Shown: positions 60,766 to 64,000 of the stretch, in pieces | How positions within the stretch are numbered: the first letter of the stretch is position 1 | Layout of the letters: the number at the start of each line of letters is the position of its first letter | Assembly: GCF_026130605.1 (NCBI RefSeq) | Contig: NZ_JANFAU010000016.1 | Coordinates: forward strand, 1 to 64,000 | Direction: 5' to 3' | DNA from: Sphingomonas lycopersici | GTDB lineage: Bacteria; Pseudomonadota; Alphaproteobacteria; Sphingomonadales; Sphingomonadaceae | Length of the DNA: 64,000 nucleotides | The notes under the pieces: generated by a model | Seen by the model: the letters and a program-made list of their open reading frames with translations, nothing else | Database searches by the model: none | What the model was told of the DNA's origin: nothing | Made by a program: the position numbers and the translations under genes

Positions 60766-61947
60766 TCAGGGCGCGGCCGGCGCGGCGCGCGCGATCAGGT
60801 TGAGCTGGATCTCGCTCGTTCCGCCGAAAATCGACCAGGCACGGGCGTTGAGATAGCGGGCGGCAGCCAGCCCCGCCTCGGGCGGGCCGACCAGCGGCGG
60901 CGCATCATCCGCATGGAACGGGCGCTGGGCGGGCAGCTGGAGTCCGGCGAGGCCGAACGCGTCGACCGCCAGCGTCTCGATCCCCTGGCGGATTTCCGAC
61001 GCGACCAGCTTGATCGCGAGGCTGCGCGGTGCGGGTGGCTGACCCTCCTCGATTTCCAGCAGCGTCCGTAATTCGGTCATTTCGAGCGCCTCGGCCTCGA
61101 GCCGGAGGCGCGTCGCGCGGTCGGCAAGCAGCGCACCGAGCGGTGAAGCCGCGGCGACCAGTCGATCGAGATCGGCGAGCAATTGCGGGGCATAACCCGT
61201 GCCGCCGCGTTCGTTCTCAAGCAGGAACTTGGCAATGCCCCAGCCCTCGCCTTCCGCGCCGATGCGGTTGGCGACCGGCACGCGAACCTCGTCCAGGAAC
61301 ACTTCGTTGAGCTCATGATCGCCCGACGCACTCAGGATAGGGCGCACGGCGACGCCGGGCGAGGTCATGTCGATCAACAGGAACGAGATTCCCGCCTGCG
61401 GCTTGACCGCCGGGTCGGTGCGCACCAGCGCGAACAGCCAATTGGCGAACTGCGCCTGGGTGGTCCAGATCTTCTGTCCGGTCACGACATATTCGTTGCC
61501 GTCGCGCACCGCACGGGTACGCAGGCTGGCGAGGTCGGAGCCCGAGCCGGGCTCCGAGAAGCCTTGCGCCCAGACATGCTCGCCCGAACGCAGCGCCGGC
61601 AGGAAGCGTTGCTGCTGCTCGGGCGTGCCATAGGTGTAGAGGACCGGCCCGACCAGCTTCAGCCCCATGCCGGGCAGGATCGGCGCCCCGGCCCGTGCGC
61701 ATTCGGTCTCGAAAATCCAGCGCTCGACCGCGCCCCAACCTGGGCCGCCCGCGCTCGCCGGCCAGAAATAGGTCAGCCAGCCCTTGGCCTCGAGCGCGCC
61801 CTGCCACGCCCGATATACGTCGGGCTCGGCGAAGACGCCCGAGGTCAGCGCCGCACCGCGCCGCATCGCGGGGGTGAGCGCAGTGTCGAGGAAGCCGCGC
61901 ACCTCTTCCCGGAAGGCACGTTGTTCGGGCGAAAGCACGAGGTCCAT
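60766..61947 (-). CDS. Acyl-CoA dehydrogenase
   Basis: A 393-residue FadE-type dehydrogenase. Markers: TYFWPASAGGPGWGAVERWIFETECARAGAP, QGFSEPGSGSDLASLRTRAV, VTGQKIWTTQAQFANWLFALVRTD, and the C-terminal WSIFGGTSEIQLNLIAR, which carries the catalytic Glu region. Together with the base-less ACAD 22 bp beyond the thiolase remnant, it could form the alpha2beta2 type used for steroid side chains. The start overlaps the thiolase stop by one base. Confidence 0.88.
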   Translation of the reverse strand: MDLVLSPEQRAFREEVRGFLDTALTPAMRRGAALTSGVFAEPDVYRAWQGALEAKGWLTYFWPASAGGPGWGAVERWIFETECARAGAPILPGMGLKLVGPVLYTYGTPEQQQRFLPALRSGEHVWAQGFSEPGSGSDLASLRTRAVRDGNEYVVTGQKIWTTQAQFANWLFALVRTDPAVKPQAGISFLLIDMTSPGVAVRPILSASGDHELNEVFLDEVRVPVANRIGAEGEGWGIAKFLLENERGGTGYAPQLLADLDRLVAAASPLGALLADRATRLRLEAEALEMTELRTLLEIEEGQPPAPRSLAIKLVASEIRQGIETLAVDAFGLAGLQLPAQRPFHADDAPPLVGPPEAGLAAARYLNARAWSIFGGTSEIQLNLIARAAPAAP

Positions 61948-63095
61948 CAGGCCCGCTCTACGATCGCTACGGCCGAGACGCCGGGCGCGCCGTATACGTG
62001 GCTGTAGCCGATCCGCGGATCGCCGGTCACTTGCCGCGCGCCCGCCTGCCCGGTCAGCTGGACGTAATTTTCATACACCTGGCGCAACCCGGAGGCGCCG
62101 ATCGGCTCGCCGCAGGCAAGGCAGCCGCCGTCGGTGTTGATCGGCAGAATTCCGTCGATCCGGGTGCGACCTTCGGCGATCCAGGCTTGCTGCTCGCCGT
62201 CGGCGCAGAAGCCATTTTCGGCCATGTGCATGATCTCGGCGCCGCTCTCGGTATCCTGAAGCTGTGCGAGGTCCACGTCCTCGGGTCCAACCCCGGCCAT
62301 CTCATAGGCGGCGCGCGACGCGATGCTGGTCGGCGAGAGGCCACGGGCGATGTCGAGCGCGGGCGAAAAGACCTCGAACGACCCCGGCGGGCGGCTGCGC
62401 ACCGCCACCGCACGCAGGCGGACGGCGGGCAGGCCGAGCGATTTCGCCTTCGCCTCGCTGGCAAGGATCAGCGCGACCGCACCCTCGGCGGGCGAGCAGA
62501 ACATGAACTTGGTCAGTGGGTCGCTGACCATCGTCGAAGACAGGATCGTCTCGGCATCGACCGGTTCGCGCCGCCAGGCATGATCGGCGAGCGCGCCGTT
62601 GGCGAAGGCCTTTTCAGCGACCGCCGCCAGCGTGCGGTTAGTGATGCCGTGCATCGCCATGTAGCGCTGGATCTTCATGGCGAAGAACTGCGTGGTCAGC
62701 ATCAGCCCGGTCTCGCCATACCAGTCGGGCAGCCCCCATTCAGCGGGCTTGGGGTCGAAGGCGCCACGCGGGTGCTTGTCGAAGCCGACCGCAATGCCGA
62801 GGTCGAACTCGCCGGACTTGATCGTCGAGTAAGCGCCGAACATCGCCGACCCTCCGGTCGCGCAGCCATTGGCAACGTTGATGAACGGCAGTCCGGTCAA
62901 CCCGAGCTCGGACACCATCGTGTCGGCCTTGCCGGCGGCGTCCGATCCGCCATAAGCGAATTGGATGTCGCGCCAGTCCAGCCCGGCGCGGCCGAGCGCC
63001 TGGCGCACCGCGAACACACCCTGCTGCAGCCCGGTACGTTCCTGCGTGCGCCCGAACGGGTGGATGCCGGCACCGACGATATAGACATCGCTCAC
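61947..63095 (-). CDS. SCP2-type thiolase/lipid-transfer protein (Ltp2-like)
   Basis: A 382-residue thiolase-superfamily protein. The nucleophile region is NVANGCATGGSAMFGAYSTIKSG (Cys78). The third motif reads INTDGGCLACGEPIGASGLRQVYENY, so the classical GHP is GEP; the C-terminus GAPGVSAVAIVERA is intact. SCP2-type thiolases that pair with a DUF35 partner can act as retro-aldolases (Ltp2 in cholesterol degradation) or as beta-ketothiolases. The DUF35 gene directly upstream overlaps by four bases, supporting a complex. Confidence 0.87.
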   Translation of the reverse strand: MSDVYIVGAGIHPFGRTQERTGLQQGVFAVRQALGRAGLDWRDIQFAYGGSDAAGKADTMVSELGLTGLPFINVANGCATGGSAMFGAYSTIKSGEFDLGIAVGFDKHPRGAFDPKPAEWGLPDWYGETGLMLTTQFFAMKIQRYMAMHGITNRTLAAVAEKAFANGALADHAWRREPVDAETILSSTMVSDPLTKFMFCSPAEGAVALILASEAKAKSLGLPAVRLRAVAVRSRPPGSFEVFSPALDIARGLSPTSIASRAAYEMAGVGPEDVDLAQLQDTESGAEIMHMAENGFCADGEQQAWIAEGRTRIDGILPINTDGGCLACGEPIGASGLRQVYENYVQLTGQAGARQVTGDPRIGYSHVYGAPGVSAVAIVERA

Positions 63096-63517
63096 GCCGC
63101 TTTCTCCGTGATCGGAGCGAACGCGAATGTCGTCCGCCGCTCGCCGCTTTCCAGCGTGAAGGGTTCGGCGACGAGCCGCATCTTCATGTCGATCGCGAAG
63201 CCATCGAGCGGCGCGCCAGTAAGCCGCCCCTCGACGATAATCGCGTCGCCGAGCGCGACATAGCCCACGGCATAAGGCGCGAATGCCTCAGGCCCCGCAT
63301 AAGGCGGCGATTTGGGGCGGAAGCGCTGAACCGTCCACGACCAGAGCCGGCCTTCGCGCGGCAAGAGGACGGATTCGTATCGCTCGGGATCGGCATCTCC
63401 CGGCGCCGGGAACACCAATCGGCCACTCTCGCGCTCGCGGGCCGCCAGCAGCATCAGGGCGCCGTCCGCGTCGACATGCAGCAACCGATCGTCGATCGGC
63501 GGTGCCAGATCAGGCAT
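63092..63517 (-). CDS. DUF35 (OB-fold) thiolase partner without zinc-ribbon cysteines
   Basis: A 141-residue protein with the DUF35 OB-fold (LWSWTVQRFRPKSPPYAGPEAFAPYAVGYVALGDAIIVEGRLTG, IDMKMRLVAEPF). The N-terminal rubredoxin-like zinc ribbon is recognisable in outline (LLAARERESGRLVFPAPGD), but the protein has no cysteine at all, so zinc cannot be bound in the normal way. Overlaps the thiolase start by four bases; first gene of unit C. Confidence 0.8.
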   Translation of the reverse strand: MPDLAPPIDDRLLHVDADGALMLLAARERESGRLVFPAPGDADPERYESVLLPREGRLWSWTVQRFRPKSPPYAGPEAFAPYAVGYVALGDAIIVEGRLTGAPLDGFAIDMKMRLVAEPFTLESGERRTTFAFAPITEKAA

Positions 63518-63601
63518 ATCCGTCCTCCTGCCCCAAAACCTAGTCGGGCAGGTCGAACAACGCCTCTGTCCAATGGGTCAGCGAGGGATCTCGGCTAGGG
63601 T

Positions 63602-64000
63602 CTAGCGCAAGGTACCGAGGAAGCCGAGCTGCGCGGCCTTGAACAAGGCTTGATCGCGGTTGACCGCGTCGAGCTTCTGCGCCGCCGACCGGATGTGGAA
63701 GCGTATCGTGGTACGCTTGAGATTGACGATCATCGCGATCTCGTCGTTGGTCTTGCCCGCCGCCGCCCAGCGCAGGCATTCGACCTCACGCTTGGTCAGC
63801 ATGACCCGCGCGATGCTGGCCGCGCGCCGCTCGGTGACCTTGACGTAGCTTGCGACGAAGATCCGCGCGAGCAGCGCCAGCGCCTCGCCGACCGCCTCGA
63901 ACGGGGCTGAAAGATCGTCGACCGCGGGATCGGGCGACAGAAAGCTCGCCGCCGCGATCTGCCCGAACGGCAGATGGATCGGCGCGACGATCGCCGCGCT
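63602..64000 (-). CDS. LuxR-type transcriptional regulator (partial, N-terminus beyond window)
   Basis: The C-terminal ~132 codons are present. The tail of a ligand-binding domain of the autoinducer type (AAIVAPIHLPFGQIAAASF) leads to a LuxR HTH: LTKREVECLRWAAAGKTNDEIAMIVNLKRTTIRFHIRSAAQKLDAVNRDQA. The stop is 84 bp before unit C on the same strand, so it may control or lead that unit. No luxI-type synthase is seen, so it is probably an orphan or plays a role with a non-AHL ligand. The ligand-binding core is outside the window. Confidence 0.85.
   Translation of the reverse strand, partial: SAAIVAPIHLPFGQIAAASFLSPDPAVDDLSAPFEAVGEALALLARIFVASYVKVTERRAASIARVMLTKREVECLRWAAAGKTNDEIAMIVNLKRTTIRFHIRSAAQKLDAVNRDQALFKAAQLGFLGTLR

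Noticed and set aside
63602..64000. A quorum-sensing pair with the LuxR-type regulator
   Set aside because: No LuxI-type synthase is visible; the ligand-binding domain is mostly outside the window, so AHL binding cannot be judged.
44841..64000. Recent acquisition of the island as a mobile element
   Set aside because: No transposase, integrase or flanking direct repeats seen, and base composition looks close to the rest of the window.

Overview
The window is GC-rich chromosomal DNA from an alphaproteobacterium, most likely a Sphingomonas-type member of the Sphingomonadales. The support is gene content rather than a marker gene: an alpha-type SspB beside fumC, the F1 assembly chaperone Atp12, a CtaA/Cox15 heme A synthase, a long N-terminal extension on ribosomal protein S9, and the mreBCD-mrdA-rodA order. 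There are no rRNA genes, CRISPR arrays, transposases or phage genes. Two tRNA genes are present, Pro(CGG) and Lys(CTT).

Region 1 (1-30 kb) is mostly housekeeping. It holds dxs (cut by the window edge) behind a merC-zur pair with a Zur-box-like palindrome, then ctaA-cutA, rplM-rpsI with a clear terminator, a membrane-anchored aspartic protease and a modABC molybdate transporter. These are followed by lepA, a CsgG-like secreted protein, pnuC with a NadR-type kinase, a ferredoxin-NADP reductase, tRNA-Pro and a beta-helix lipoprotein. Next come hmgA-maiA (homogentisate breakdown) with a near-perfect promoter overlapped by a 24-bp palindrome, then crcB, an RluC/RluD-type synthase and a PaiB-like gene, atp12, gmk, fumC and sspB, the hisB-(YciI)-hisH-hisA-hisF operon, a ferritin-like protein and mutL.

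Region 2 (29-44.8 kb) begins with the rod-shape operon mreB-mreC-mreD-mrdA-rodA and tRNA-Lys. It continues with an SLC13-type permease carrying RCK domains, an MscS channel, a DUF417 protein, threonine aldolase, RidA, a CynX-like transporter, a nucleoside deaminase and a secreted amidohydrolase divergent from a LysR regulator.

Region 3 (44.8-64 kb) is a dense catabolic island for an unknown hydrophobic, CoA-activated substrate, organised as three transcription units. Unit A (minus strand, 48,997 to 44,841) encodes a carboxymuconolactone-decarboxylase-like protein, enoyl-CoA hydratase, EthD protein, SDR and acyl-CoA ligase. Unit B (plus strand, 49,152 to 58,315) encodes an ACAD10/11-type dehydrogenase with its partner kinase, a TonB-dependent receptor, a KstD/fumarate-reductase-like flavoprotein, an MFS transporter and two SDRs. 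Unit C (minus strand, 63,517 to 58,539) encodes a DUF35 protein, an SCP2-type thiolase, two acyl-CoA dehydrogenases and an enone reductase. The A/B promoter region carries three copies of a TetR-type palindrome, and a LuxR-type regulator (cut by the window edge) sits upstream of unit C. Two gene remnants lie inside the island: an internally deleted thiolase and the C-terminal tail of an Old Yellow Enzyme/dienoyl-CoA-reductase-type flavoprotein. Unit C resembles the mycobacterial steroid side-chain (igr) gene set, while the kinase/dehydrogenase pair resembles the gamma-hydroxyacyl-CoA module of levulinate catabolism. The combination is the most interesting content of the window.

Several families of short palindromic repeats are scattered between genes, including a 48-bp repeat in inverted orientation on either side of the protease-modCBA block.
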